Assembly: GCA_032690845.1 (NCBI GenBank)
Contig: CM064430.1
Span: 4,016,949-4,080,948 of the forward strand
DNA: 64,000 nucleotides
Direction: 5' to 3'
Origin: Eleusine coracana subsp. coracana
Taxonomy: Eukaryota > Streptophyta > Magnoliopsida > Poales > Poaceae
Below the pieces are notes generated by a model. That model saw nothing but the letters and a program-made list of their open reading frames with translations. It did no database searches and had not been told where the DNA came from. Shown one piece after another: positions 47,948-59,109 of the stretch. The first letter of the stretch is position 1, and the number at the start of each line of letters is the position of its first letter. Both the position numbers and the translations under genes were made by a program.

Positions 47948-48420
47948 AGAGAGTTGATGCATACCTTGTTTATGATGGTTTTTCATCTAGCTTGTTTGTT
48001 GAACTAGTGCCCGCTGGTGTAAACAACCACTATCCAGGGCCGGCTAGATGGGATCCATGGGTTTCGTGGCCGGGGCGGTCATCCGTCTACCACGGTTCCG
48101 TCGTTCATCCACCTCCATATGTGGAAGCCCAACTCATCCTCTTCTTTGAAAGGCTTGATTTGTCTCTCCTTTAGACTCTAAAGCTAGGGAATAGGATCAT
48201 TAGGGAGTTGGTTCGTACCTTATGATGTTTTTTCATCTAGCTTGGTTGTTGAACCAGTCTCTCTGGGATCGGCTAGATGGGAGCCACTGGTTTTGGAGCC
48301 AAAGTGGTCGCGTCGTCTGCACTGGTTCCTGGTCCGTCCATCTCAATATTATTTGGAAGCCCAACTCATCCTCTTCTTTGCAAGGCTTTTGTCTCTCGTT
48401 TAGATTCCAAAGCTCCATCA
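47948..48420. repeat. Two-copy tandem repeat, unit about 255 bp
   Basis: Two adjacent segments (about 47948-48205 and 48206-48420) share ordered blocks: GAGAGTTG or GGGAGTTG, TTTTTCATCTAGCTTG, GTTGAAC, CGGCTAGATGGGA, and GGAAGCCCAACTCATCCTCT followed by TCTTTG. They diverge clearly, so the duplication is not recent. No coding function is seen. Confidence 0.75.
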
Positions 48421-49202
48421 TATAGAAGTTGTGTAGGACTATAATCCGAAACTCCAAGAAGAAAGTATATTGCCCATGTCTCTTTCTTTATTCGAAATGC
48501 ATGTAAATTAAAGCCCAAACAACCCGGTGCTCTAATATGTTTGGCCTAACTTGGCCCAGCTGGATCGTCTTCATCCTCCAGTCAGACCGTTCTGTTCTCT
48601 CTCTCTCTTCACCATTGTTGACGAAGCAAGCTCACACTGCCCCCCTATTGAATGGCCGTGACCCCAACAAACAAGCAAAACGGAGTTCCTATGCGCTCCT
48701 CCATCCCACACTTGAATCAAAAACTCGAATCTGCATCCTTCATCCGGTGGCTTGAAGCACAAAGGCGCCCATGGATGAAGCTTGAACCCGGTGCCTTATT
48801 GCTAGGTTGCGACTGATTCGAACGAGATGCAACTTATTCTCATGAAAGATACCCGGTATCGAAATTAGTGGAATGGTCGAAATGGCCAGAATCAACCGGT
48901 ATTGGCCAGTAACTTCACCATTACGGGATGAATCCGTTAAGGTACTGCTTAGCTGGCTGGAATGAGATATACCGGCCATTCCAGAACAAAACTTCTAAGT
49001 AAGGGTTCATTCACAAAATATGTACGTATGTATGATTGGTAAAATATTTAATATTAAAACATAATCAAAATTGTCTTCTAGCATGACTTTTGGTTCTTGA
49101 CAAATACGTATTATATTATAGCAAAATCCTTAAATATGGAACTGATATGATTACCTCAAATAACAAAAGATACCCTTGCAAATCAACATTGCAACTAGTC
49201 GA

Positions 49203-49490
49203 TCATAAAAAACAACTCCTTCGAGCATTTCTTGACACAAAATCATTAAGGATAGCATCAAGATCAATGTTGTTCACCACATTCTTCTCAATATTGCATA
49301 TAGCCAACCTATTTAATCTTTCTTGTGACATAGTTGATCTCAAATAATTTTTCAATAACTTTAATTTTGAGAAACTTCTTTCAACAGATGTTACTGTCAC
49401 AGGTACAGTTAAGAGAATTTGATAGGCAATTGAGATATTTGGGTAGCATTCTACATCTATAGCAAGCTGAAGAATCTCATGCGATGACAT
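49203..49490 (-). pseudogene. hAT transposase C-terminal fragment (dimerisation region)
   Basis: The minus-strand frame includes LTVPVTVTSVERSFSKLKLLKNYLRSTMSQERLNRLAICNIE, the conserved C-terminal dimerisation block of TTF-type/DUF4371-like hAT transposases. The Glu in SVERSFS is the family catalytic acid. The rest of the transposase is absent. A hAT-like end (GAGTCGGCCCTG) lies near 49876-49887, but I could not pair it. It is unrelated to the BED-type transposase at 51.7-54 kb. Confidence 0.75.
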
Positions 49491-50016
49491 TAAATTGGTG
49501 GCAAAACAATTTTTGATGATCTGATCTTAGTGAATCAGAGCTGAACAAACCTGATTTTAGAAGAGTTGCAATTGATGGGAGGGGAGGCAGGCAGGGGCTG
49601 CAGCAGTGAAACGACCAACAGGGCAACAGCCACGCTGTCGACGAAGTCGAGGCAGCGAGCAATACGCTAATACCAGCGTGCGGTGTTCTGGAAACTTGGA
49701 ATTGAAGGAAAGTAACCAAAACACACATATGTTTGGGCTGTTCAGGCTGCTACTGGGCTTATGGGGGGCCTTGGGTTGGCAAAAACCATGAACTGAAGTA
49801 TATATGCACATAAAAAAGTTTGGGCCCCTCGTTGGCCTGGGCCCTAGGCCGTCGCACTCATGGCCTAGGCCTAGAGTCGGCCCTGCCCTCAACGTATGGA
49901 GCCGCAGTATGAGCTTAACATGTGGAGTCGTAATATGAGGGTGACATTTATATCGCACATCAGATTCTATTGATTTTTTTATAATTTTTAAAAGTAAGCA
50001 AACTTCTATGTTAGTA

Positions 50017-50149
50017 TTTCTTCCATTTCAAAATTATTGTTGTTATTAATTTTTTCACCACCTTTGACCGTTTCAAAATATTTTGAATAATACAAATGGT
50101 TAAAGGTAACAAAAAAGTCAATGAAAAAACAATTTTGGAACGTTGGAAG
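50017..50149. mobile_element. Degenerate Stowaway-like MITE
   Basis: CTTCCATTTCAAAATTATTG on the left and CAATTTTGGAACGTTGGAAG on the right form imperfect inverted ends with TA-like flanks. Divergence is high, so the boundaries are approximate. Confidence 0.5.
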
Positions 50150-50279
50150 TATAATTGTAGGTTGTAGCATATGAGTGGGTGTGTATAGATGTGGTTTTTA
50201 TTAAATGATGTATAGATTTTTTTTAAGAAACGAATGGATGTATAGATGTGGTTGGTTTTTTGTTATTTGAGGGGAAGAT

Positions 50280-51630
50280 GTTAAGGATGCAGATGGGTCA
50301 TGTTGGGTCGACCCAACTGCTGACCCATGCGACCCAGCTTCATTAGCGTGGTTCATGGCTGACTTGACCCACCAAACCCACTTGACCCAAAAATACGTAT
50401 CGTAGCGTTGTGCTGTTGTCTGCGGCATCTACGATAGGATATAGGAGACCGGCAGGTCGAAGAGTGGTGTGAGCGCGGCGAGCGCTAAGCAGGAGCACTG
50501 CATACTCTGATACTCACCAGTCAACACCTATCAGAACACACTAAGAGCAACGATTTCAAGAGAACACAGCTCACTATTTCACTCAAGTATCTCTTGACAA
50601 ACACAAAATTTTCACTCATCAACTTTTCATCAAATCATTCGTTCTTCCATTTACATGAATGGGTCACATGACAAGGGTTTGACTTTTCCATGCACAAAAT
50701 TGAGTATATTTTACAAGCAGCTACCACCATCACTCCACTAGCCCTTTTTTATGTAAGGGTCAAACATCAGACAAATGAATGATTTTCTTACCAAAGCTAA
50801 CATGAAAGCAACATTACACAAGAGTAGCTGTCAGTCAAACGAATCCATAACTACCATGAGAGAGCATGAACTGAAAGTTGTGAAAAACTGGAATCCCAAA
50901 GTCAGATATTTCAAGCCTAGCTATACACAACTCAGATAAGTTGGATAGGTGTAGCTTCAGGTGATGGCATGTAGAATGATGACATCAAGGAACCAGAGAT
51001 CTGCAATCACTCCTCGTTTCTGAGATAGATCATGTAACCAGAAATCAATTCATCTGCATACTATTTCTAGTTTAAAATAAATGCATAAGGAGCATCAGTA
51101 TTTGACCAAAACTCTGCCAATTAACAAAAAAACACTACTACTCCGAAACCTATCAGTTTCTCAACCAAAGCAAGCCACTAACAAAAAGCAGCAGACAAGG
51201 AACTACAAAACAGAGGAAATCGAAATTAGAACTAGCTAAGTAGCTATATCTGTTCAATAATTTACAAAAACAAACAGTGAGTTTGTTCAGGGAAAGAAAA
51301 ACATCTATCAAGTGGCCAGGACAAGCAACTTAAGAAGGTAATTGTCAGCTGATGCAAGTCAACAGGGGATCACCCTATGGTGCTAATATTCACTGAATTG
51401 TACCCCAAAGTGCACAATGAGTTATAAATTGCTGCAATGAGACTGTAGAAAAAGCACTAGTTGCTCAAATCAAATATCATTTGATCTTTCATAATTCAGA
51501 GTATAAAATTTAACAAGTGCTAACAGAACATACATAGGAAAAGAAACCAATAACGGACACAGTATCATCATGGAAAAGGATCATCTTTGGGGAGTACCTT
51601 GTGAAGCATTTGCTTGCATTTCAATTCCTT
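50280..51630. other. Non-coding 3' part of the hAT element (inferred)
   Basis: GGGTC/GACCC-rich sequence at 50285-50395 resembles the similarly GGGT-rich sequence at 54840-54910 on the other side of the transposase, as expected of hAT subterminal regions. The exact ends and an 8-bp duplication could not be found. No gene was seen in the remainder. Confidence 0.4.
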
Positions 51631-51761
51631 TTGTCCATGTCTACTTGATATCCTACCTTGACTGACCTACTATGTAACCACTTGTAATGTAATCTTCTCG
51701 GGACAAGAGGCTGCAACAAACACAAAAGCTATAACATGACTGATGCTTGCACAAATATCAA

Positions 51762-54056
51762 CTAAAGAATATTTAACAGTAACATACATGCTGCTCGCAA
51801 CCAATCCTGAAGACAAATCAAAGCTTCGACGGTTTCAGTGGTCAATCTACTTCGAAAATCACTGACTACCCTCTCACCAGTACTAAATGCAGACTCAGAA
51901 GCAGCAGTTGAGGCTGGTATCGTAAGGACATCACGTGCCATGCAAGAAAGAACTGGCCATTTTGTACAATTTGCTTTCCACCAACCTAAAATGTCAAAAT
52001 CATCAGTTCTAGGCACCAACTTTTCTTCTAGATAATTATCAAGCTCATTTGAGGCCTGAGTCATAACCACTGCCCTTTGGTGTTGGTCCCAATTAGCAAA
52101 TGCGTCATCATTTGTAACTTCATCATTAGTTCTTCCATCTGTAGATTCAATGTTTGGGTGGTTCATTCGACAAGAATACTCATTGAACAGCTTTCGAAGC
52201 GTCTTACTTACTGTATCCAAGTGCTCTGTCGCGTCATCTATGAAAGCTTGTTTCAAACGAAAGTCCACAAATGTATACTTAAACCGTGGATCAAGAATTA
52301 CAGGAATAGACAAATACAAGAATGAAATATTCCAGTAATGCTTAAATTTCTTCTTCATCTCTCTAACCATAGCAGCCATGACAACATCCTTAGTACCAGA
52401 TTCTTTATCAAGGGCCAACTTGATCTTCCAGAGCTCATGGAAAGCCAGGTTAGCTGTTGGATAAGAGGAACCAGATACTACTTTAGTGGCCTCATAAAAT
52501 GTCTTCAAGAAGTTGCAAACCACTCTAGACCGAGTCCATTCATCCTCTGTAGGTGCTTTCTGGAAATTCTTATCTTGTCTACCCAATTCATCAAATGCTA
52601 ACCTCAATGGATATGCAGACTCAAGCATCAAATAAGTTGAATTCCATCTCGAAGAGGCATCAATGTTGGGATGTTTTTCAAGAGCAATTCCAACTTGTAC
52701 AACTATTTCCTCAAATTTTTCTTTGCGAGACTGTGAACTCCTTATATACTTGACACTCTCTCTTATATTATTGACAATATCACCAATCTGCTTTAGTCCA
52801 TCTTGCACAACGAGGTTTATAACATGGGCTGTACAACGAACATGAAAAAGCCATCCTTCACATGGTAGCATTTTCTTCAGCAATAAATTCGGTTTCAACA
52901 AATCAATCATCGAGTTGTTAACTTGGCATTGTCTAAGGTTATACTAAATATCTTGTCCTCAATGTTCCATTCTTGAATACACTTTAGTATAACATTAAAT
53001 ATGGATTGTGCATTGTGTGGGGATTCCATCATCAAGAACTTGATAATAAGTTTTTTTATCTTCCAATCCTTATTTATGAAATGGGCAGTGACACAAAGAT
53101 ATCCCAAGGTCTGATTTGACGTCCACATATCAGTGGTGAGTGATACTTTTGAAGTGCAGTTCTTTAGCTTCTCTATCAAATCCAACTTTTCTTGTTGAAA
53201 TAATCTGATGCAATCTAATTTTATAGTGGTCCTTGACACCATTTTGAATATCGGATTTAGATGACTAACAAAGTCTCTAAATCCAATATACTCAACTATA
53301 GAGAATGGAAGTTCATGCAAAACAATCATGTGAACTAGTGCCCGACGTGTTTCCTCATAGTCATAAACCCAATCTTCTAATTTATCTATACTAGTAGGAT
53401 TTGCACCAGCACACAATTTATCTACCATCATATTAACTTTATTTCTTGCTTTGCATCGATCTAAATGCCTTCCCAAGTGGCTGGTTCCAGTACCTTTTTT
53501 GCCGCTCAGATAACCATGGCAGTGAATACACTTGGCATGTACAATCTCATCATTTCGGTAGATTGGCTCGAATTCCTTCCAATGAATAGATTTAAGTTTC
53601 CTTGGCTTCTTATTAGTTCTGGAAGCTACAAATTTAAAAATTGTATCATAAATCTAAATGTTTTGCACTATATAGTTATTCAAAGGCAGGATAAAAGGCA
53701 ACATATAATCATGGCTTACCGCATGCAATTCTTGTTGCAGCAGGTCCAGGAGACCTTGTTCTTGTTGATGGGGATCCAACCATTGGAGAGCTCAACCTTT
53801 GCAATTGAGGAGACATTGCTATTTGATTGATAAACCTTGAGGCAGGAGAACCCACCACACACTTTGCTCGTTTTGCCTGATCACTTGCATTGGATTGTGA
53901 TTGTCTAGCTCTCTTGGCTGTAACAGGACTGTCGGGCCTTGGCATCACAACTTCCACTATTGGAGTGCCATCTGAAGAAGAACCACTAGGTAAGCCATCA
54001 CGTGCATATTGACTCCTCTCATTTTCCAAAGCAGTAGCCACAGGAGAACTCTCCAT
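51762..54056 (-). pseudogene. hAT transposase, BED finger type (RICESLEEPER/Ac-like), one frameshift
   Basis: Exon 1 is 54056..53720 (MESSPVATALENERSQ start, Ser/Pro-rich, donor ATGCG|GTAAGC). Exon 2 starts at 53625 after TTTGTAG (phase 1). It encodes a BED zinc finger (CIHC...HLGRHLDRC), the RNase-H-like core (LTTDMWTSNQTLGYLCVTAHF, then FSITLDNA), an insertion domain, the RISC-like DUF4413 region and the dimerisation block LTIPASTAASESAFSTG. The two Asp and the Glu of the hAT triad are all visible. The frame breaks once near 52910-52920, probably a 2-nt insertion after LDNA. Near 51790 a GTATGT donor suggests a short 3' exon, perhaps near 51710. It is either a recently inactivated transposase or a sleeper-type domesticated relative; the frameshift argues against function. 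Confidence 0.82.
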
Positions 54057-54099
54057 CGGTAACCTACAAAATGCACAATATAAGACAATTGTTTAATTG

Positions 54100-55250
54100 A
54101 AAGATAAGACCAAAATGCAAGATAATTGTTCTGAATACAATTGTCATTATGGATTGATTACCTATTAGCTACAAGTACATGAAAGGAAAAGATAGGCGCT
54201 TTCCGTTAGTAAATATTACCAAACATTACAATCATCTGAAGAAGTAAACATTACCAAACTTCAACGACCAATGCATTTTAGGTACGGTGAAGGAAATATA
54301 TGCTGAACGGAAATACTGATTGATCAGAACAACAGACAGTGAGTATTGAACCTCGGGATGTAAATCCGAGGAAAAACATGTGATAAGCCTTGTTGCGCAT
54401 CAATCTTTACATTACAAAATATGCAGCAGCTGGAGAGTGTAACGCACAAAAACTAGTAGAGCTATTTACAGAGTTACACAAAAAACTGAGCCAATGTCTC
54501 CGCTGAAAAAAACAACAACAAAAGATCCATCTGGGGACGACATGGTACCTGGAGCAGTAGATCGAGTAGCGCTGGACTGGAGAGGTGCTCTTCAAAACAC
54601 GGCACCGGGGTGCTTGAGGGCGGCAACACGGGAGCCGACGGCGGATGAGCCGCTGTGCCCGCTCCTCGCCTACTCCATGGCGAAGCACGGACGAGATCGA
54701 GGGGATGTGCTGCTGTGGCTGCTCCTCTCGCTGGTCGCCGCACGGACGAGATCGACTGATCGAGGAGATGCGCCGCCGTCGCCGTCGCACGAATGCGAGA
54801 TCGAAGATGGGGGAATCAGGCGCAGCGCTGCAGCGGTGTCTCAGTTCTCTGGGTTACCCACTGACCCACTGGGTCAGCCCAACACTACCCATAGATTTTG
54901 TGGGTTGGCCCAGTAAGCTAATTACCCATTTTTTCTATTTTGGATACTGGGCCTCTGAATCGGCCCAGCAAAACCTGCATCGTGAGAAGATGTGGTTGGT
55001 GGAGTGAGTGTGTGCACATACCATCAGATGCTACATGCTACATGCTACAAATGGATGCATAGTATGAGAAGCTGAGGAAAAAAAAAAGATTCAGTGGTTA
55101 CAAAAGGCCTAGGAGGAGCCTAAGGTCACATAGCAAGCCCAAACTCCCGGCCTCCACAACCGACATTACAAAAGGCCCAGGAGCCCACGACATCTCGCCG
55201 TTTCCCCACACAGCGCACAAGACCAACTCAAACCCCTTCGAAAACCTCTC
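54100..55250. other. Region between hAT transposase and SmB gene
   Basis: It contains the 5' part of the hAT element, including a GC-rich stretch (54540-54830) that may be its untranslated first exon. GGGT-rich subterminal sequence lies to about 54910. The SmB promoter region follows. No further ORF is supported. Confidence 0.45.
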
Positions 55251-55299
55251 TTACATCTCGGCTTCTTCCTCTCCTTCCCCTTCTCGCCGCCGCCGCAGC

Positions 55300-55313
55300 A
55301 ACCCTAACCCTAG
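55300..55313 (+). promoter_or_regulatory. Telo-box in the SmB leader
   Basis: AACCCTAACCCTAG lies about 40 nt upstream of the SmB ATG. Telo-boxes are known plant promoter and leader elements of genes for translation and RNA-processing machinery. Its role here is inferred from the motif alone. Confidence 0.55.
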
Positions 55314-55352
55314 CCGTCGCCGCCCCCCGGCGGCGCCGTCCCCGCCGTCACC

Positions 55353-56129
55353 ATGTCGAACCCGAAGGGCTCCAAGATGCTCCAGTTCGTCAACTACCGC
55401 ATGCGCGTGACGATCCAGGATGGTCGCCAGCTCGTGGGCAAGTTCATGGCCTTCGACCGCCACATGAACCTCGTCCTCGGCGACTGCGAGGAGTTCCGCC
55501 GCCTCCCGCCGTCCAAATCGTCCAAGACCGCCACCGGCGACCGCGAGGAGCGTCGCACGCTCGGCCTCCTCCTGCTCCGCGGCGAGGAGGTCGTCTCCAT
55601 GACCGTCGAGGGCCCACCGCCGCCCGATGAGTCCCGCGCCAAGGCTGCCGCGGCTGGGGGAGCGCTCGCCGGCCCAGGAGTTGGGCGCGCTGCAGGGCGC
55701 GGGGTGGCCACCGGCCCGATGCTCCAAGCCGCTCCGGGCCTTGCTGGACCTGTACGGGGAGTCGGCGGTCCGGCCCCTGGCATGATGCAGCCCCAGATCT
55801 CGCGGCCACCGATGCCCAACCTCTCGGCGCCGCCGGTAGCGTACCCGCAGGTCGTGCGCCCCCCGCAGGGGGCGATGCCGCCCATGCGTCCTGGGATGCC
55901 GCCACAGCCGATGCCGATGCCGTTCCAACGCCCGCCTGGGCCGCCCCCTCCGTTCCCTGGGGGACCTCCGCAGCAGTTCATGAGGGGACCGCCGCCGATG
56001 GGCCCGCCAAGGCCTGGGATGCCCGGGCCACCGCCGGGGATGAGGCCGGGGATGCCGCCGCCATTCGGACAGCCCAGGCCAATGCCTCCCCCGCCTCCAC
56101 AGCAGCCTGGACAGAACCCGCCGCAGTAG
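55353..56129 (+). CDS. SmB: Small nuclear ribonucleoprotein-associated protein B (SmB/B')
   Basis: A single exon encodes 258 aa. The Sm fold is complete: Sm1 at about residues 9-48 ([20 protein letters not shown], then [18 protein letters not shown]) and Sm2 at about 67-87 ([20 protein letters not shown]), separated by the SmB-type loop ([16 protein letters not shown]). The C-terminal half is Gly/Pro/Met-rich with repeated [12 protein letters not shown] motifs, which in SmB/B' proteins bind proline-binding spliceosomal partners. SmB joins D1, D2, D3, E, F and G in the heteroheptameric ring on U1, U2, U4 and U5 snRNA in the nucleus. The ATG is the first in frame after a GC-rich leader. The CDS has no intron, but a GTAAGT donor begins at 56140, ten bases after the stop. 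Confidence 0.97.
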   Translation: MSNPKGSKMLQFVNYRMRVTIQDGRQLVGKFMAFDRHMNLVLGDCEEFRRLPPSKSSKTATGDREERRTLGLLLLRGEEVVSMTVEGPPPPDESRAKAAAAGGALAGPGVGRAAGRGVATGPMLQAAPGLAGPVRGVGGPAPGMMQPQISRPPMPNLSAPPVAYPQVVRPPQGAMPPMRPGMPPQPMPMPFQRPPGPPPPFPGGPPQQFMRGPPPMGPPRPGMPGPPPGMRPGMPPPFGQPRPMPPPPPQQPGQNPPQ

Positions 56130-56610
56130 CTTCTGATCTGTAAGTTCGAATGCTACAATCTTGCATTGAAAATTTGGTGTCTAGGGTTGAGTTTCTCCTG
56201 TTTGTTTGATCTGGTCAACCCACCAATTTTGCTCATTTCATTTATATCTAGGAAATTCCAAGTAGTCTGCCTGCACATTGAAATTTTCATTTAGGCTAGC
56301 TTGCATTGCATTTGAGATCTGATGGAGGCAGTTTCGTTTATCCTCTTATCGACGTTGTTTTTATCTGCCAAATAAAGTTCCAAGTTCATGGATCTATGCC
56401 CTTAGCCTTTAGAAAACAAAATTGATAGAATGTCAGGGTTGATCTTGGCTGGTATGTAACTGGCATATCCTGGGCTTTGTTGCTGCCTTTTGCTCGAGAA
56501 GATAATAAATCTTGATGAATTACCTTTGCTAGTTGATCTTAGAAATATAATTTGTGATTTAACATGATTTGATCGCGGAGAACTACTATAGCCATTTAAA
56601 AAACGCTATG

Positions 56611-56734
56611 AAATACAAGACACATATATGGTGCATTTTATTTAGTTGCTGCATCTTGCTTTGCCTTGCTGGAAATACAAGACACATATAGGGTGCATTT
56701 TATTTCCTTGCTGCATCTTGCTTTGCCTTGCTGA
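56611..56734. repeat. Tandem duplication, 2 x 62 bp
   Basis: Two head-to-tail 62-bp units begin AAATACAAGACACATATA and end TTGCCTTGCTG, with very few differences. They look recent. The following 150 bp is rich in GCTAGCAAG/TTGCTAG inverted words and could fold. Confidence 0.88.
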
Positions 56735-57310
56735 GCAAGAAACTGGATGTTTGGTTGCTTTGCTGCTGACCTGGATGCCTGTGCTGCAAAGACATTTTGC
56801 TTGCTAGAGCAAGCTAGCCAGATTGGCTCTGTCGCTGGCAAGGCGATTCTTGTAGAGCCAGGCAAGGCGAGTTGGGCTAGCAAAGGCACCCATAGTTCTA
56901 TGTCAAATAATCTTTTCTAGGAATCCTGTTATGTGATTTGGACGATCATGTGCCAAGTATTGAGGACATTCTTTGTCATATATCTGATTAACACGATGGG
57001 GGATCTGAGAGAAGAAATAATCTTTTGGTTGCAGAAACATGGTATTTCATCAATTAAATCTCACAACAGGCAGTTCTGTAATGGCAGCAGGTTTTTACTG
57101 AAGTGATTAATATGTAGCATGTTAGGACTAGAGTCAACATTTGTGCGCTAAATATAGTATTTGATCTTCTGCAGCTGTTTGAAATTTGGAAGTTTGGGAG
57201 CAAAATCTAATGCCACAATCATGAAATTATTCTACTAATATAATATTCTTATTGGTTTTTGACAGTTGATTGATGTACGCCATGATCACGAAATTATTCT
57301 TTTAACTTCT

Positions 57311-57493
57311 GGGAGTTGCTAATTTTCAGCTGACTGAAAGTTTAAGAAACTTTCAATCACGGCTTTGAGCCATTGGATCTAGATCCAATAATTTATAATT
57401 ATTATACAGATAATCCTACAAAAGAAAAATCAAAACACAAAGTAACAAATCATTGATTGAAAGCTTTCAATCAGCTGAAAGCTAGAAAACATG
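57311..57493. mobile_element. Mutator-type MITE, family 1
   Basis: This 183-bp element begins GGGAGTTGCTAATTTTCAGC and ends GCTGAAAGCTAGAAAACATG. A perfect 9-bp duplication TTAACTTCT lies at 57302-57310 and 57494-57502. The internal word GGATCTAGATCCAA and the block AATCCTACAAA are shared with the copy at 20977. Confidence 0.88.
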
Positions 57494-57960
57494 TTAACTT
57501 CTTTTGACAAATTTTGTTGTCAAAGCATTCTATTATGCCTGGTTTTTGACAATTGATTGATGTACTCAGTGGATTGAAATGATTATCATATGCATAATTT
57601 TTCTTTCCTAGGCATTGTTCAGTAGAATTTGATGCTCTATCCTTTTTGTAATTGTTTTTTCTGAAGCATTTTTTTTTCAGTAAAAGCTTGCTTTCATGCT
57701 TTGATTTATGCAGATATGTGATACTCAATTTTCACTATTGATTATTCTTGCGGTAACTCTTGGCCAACTTCATATTATCTTCCACGTGCACATAAGGGCT
57801 TTCTGAAAGCAATTTATAATAGAGAAACCCGAGTCCTTCCTGATGGTAGATTGCAAACCAAAACCCAATCACATGCTTTATCTATTGGAATGCTCCTTAT
57901 CCTTGTAAGATGTCCATGTTGATAGGATGGATTTCCCAATGTAACTGCCCTAAGAATGTA

Positions 57961-58060
57961 CTCCCTCCATTTTTGTTTTGTTGAGGTTAGGACATAGATC
58001 CTAGTTCAAAATTGAACTAGGTCATTTGTCTGAACGAGGACAAAACAAAAACAGAGGGAG
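57961..58060. mobile_element. Stowaway MITE, 100 bp
   Basis: CTCCCTCCATTTTTGTTTTG and CAAAACAAAAACAGAGGGAG are inverted ends flanked by TA (57959-57960 and 58061-58062). These are classic Stowaway termini. Confidence 0.92.
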
Positions 58061-58093
58061 TATATCCTACAGCTACTGGCAATTAGATGTCCT

Positions 58094-58369
58094 TTAGGTG
58101 AACTCTGCTACGTCATAATTTTTATTAGCCTGATTGCGTAGTGCTATCACAGTTGTCTTTAGCTGATTGAGCTGTCTGTATTTTCTAGTGACTTTTTTCA
58201 TCTCCTGTACAGGTATAAGCTTCTTCCTATTGCCCTTGTGGAAGATTTCATACTGCAAGAAAAAACCATGATCACACCTATGGATGATCTGCAGATTCTG
58301 CTGTTGTTTCGTCAGTTCCATATCTGGGTACTTGTAGTTTCCTTTCGGTATCGTGAGAGAAGAAAACAT
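58094..58369 (-). pseudogene. Decayed exon-like segment of an unrecognised family, copy 1
   Basis: A 91-codon minus-strand frame includes YEIFHKGNRKKLIPVQEM and, further on, TRKYRQLNQLK. A more decayed homologous segment lies at about 60620-60890, with the DNA block TTGCCCTTGTGGAAGATT in common. Conservation of a frame between two diverged copies hints at former coding sequence, but I do not recognise a product and no start or splice sites are convincing. Confidence 0.35.
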
Positions 58370-59109
58370 TATGAGTGTAGCTGTGTCTTGAACTCTTGAT
58401 GGAGGAGACTTGTTTTCTGATTAAATGTACGTAAAGAGGCCAGATCTTTTTGTTAACTATTGGATGTTAAGTATGATATGGATAGCTTGTGTCCTGTCTG
58501 AATTGTGCACACCCATCTTGTGATTCCGATGAGATCCTGTTGCAGGGTTGACGCTGAACTTGTCGTTTCTTACCTGCATCTGCAGTATCACTCATCAGAT
58601 ACATAGATGTTTAATTTCCAGCCATTTTGTCAATTGACTGCTAAGCCACTGGGTTACAATTTTAAGGTTACACTAGTTTTAGTTAAAATTAAAAGGGCAT
58701 TATTTAAATTTGCTATATACGTGGTTCTACAGATAGAACTTGAGGCAATTGTGTTTCTATCATCGATTTATCGTCCGGTTATGATCCTATTCCTGAAACT
58801 GTTGTTTTGTGATTTTACCACTTCTTTTTTGAACTGAAACATACTTTTACCATAATTCAGTTGCCAGCAGTTTGACGGTGTTAAATACTCAAGGAAAAGA
58901 CAAGTTGACATGCATAAGACCACAACTTTTGACACTGACATGTATAAGACCAAGTTTCTCTTTTCCTGTTCCTTCCTCATCCATGTTGGTTTCTCTTTCA
59001 TTCTCCTACCGCAATCACAAATGGATCCTGTTGGGATCAATTGCATCAATCGATGTACGTGTCCGTTGTCCTGGAAGGGGAGATATTGATATGGCGAGCA
59101 GGGGATGCG

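Larger units (their letters stand above)
56140..58560 (+). other. SmB 3' region, probable 3'-UTR intron
   Basis: A perfect plant donor (CTGATCT|GTAAGT) lies 10 nt past the SmB stop. T-rich acceptor candidates follow at 57713 (GATTTATGCAG), 58212 (CCTGTACAG) and about 58545 (CTGTTGCAG). The acceptor actually used cannot be chosen from sequence alone. The presumed intron holds a tandem repeat, two MITEs and no gene I recognise, apart from a weak minus-strand remnant. Confidence 0.5.

Noticed and set aside
49606..49791. 61-aa plus-strand frame near the hAT fragment
   Set aside because: No homology seen, no start context, and it overlaps transposon end sequence.
55251..55928. Long minus-strand open frame (225 aa) opposite SmB
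   Set aside because: It is the antisense shadow of a GC-rich exon; the plus strand encodes a clear Sm protein.
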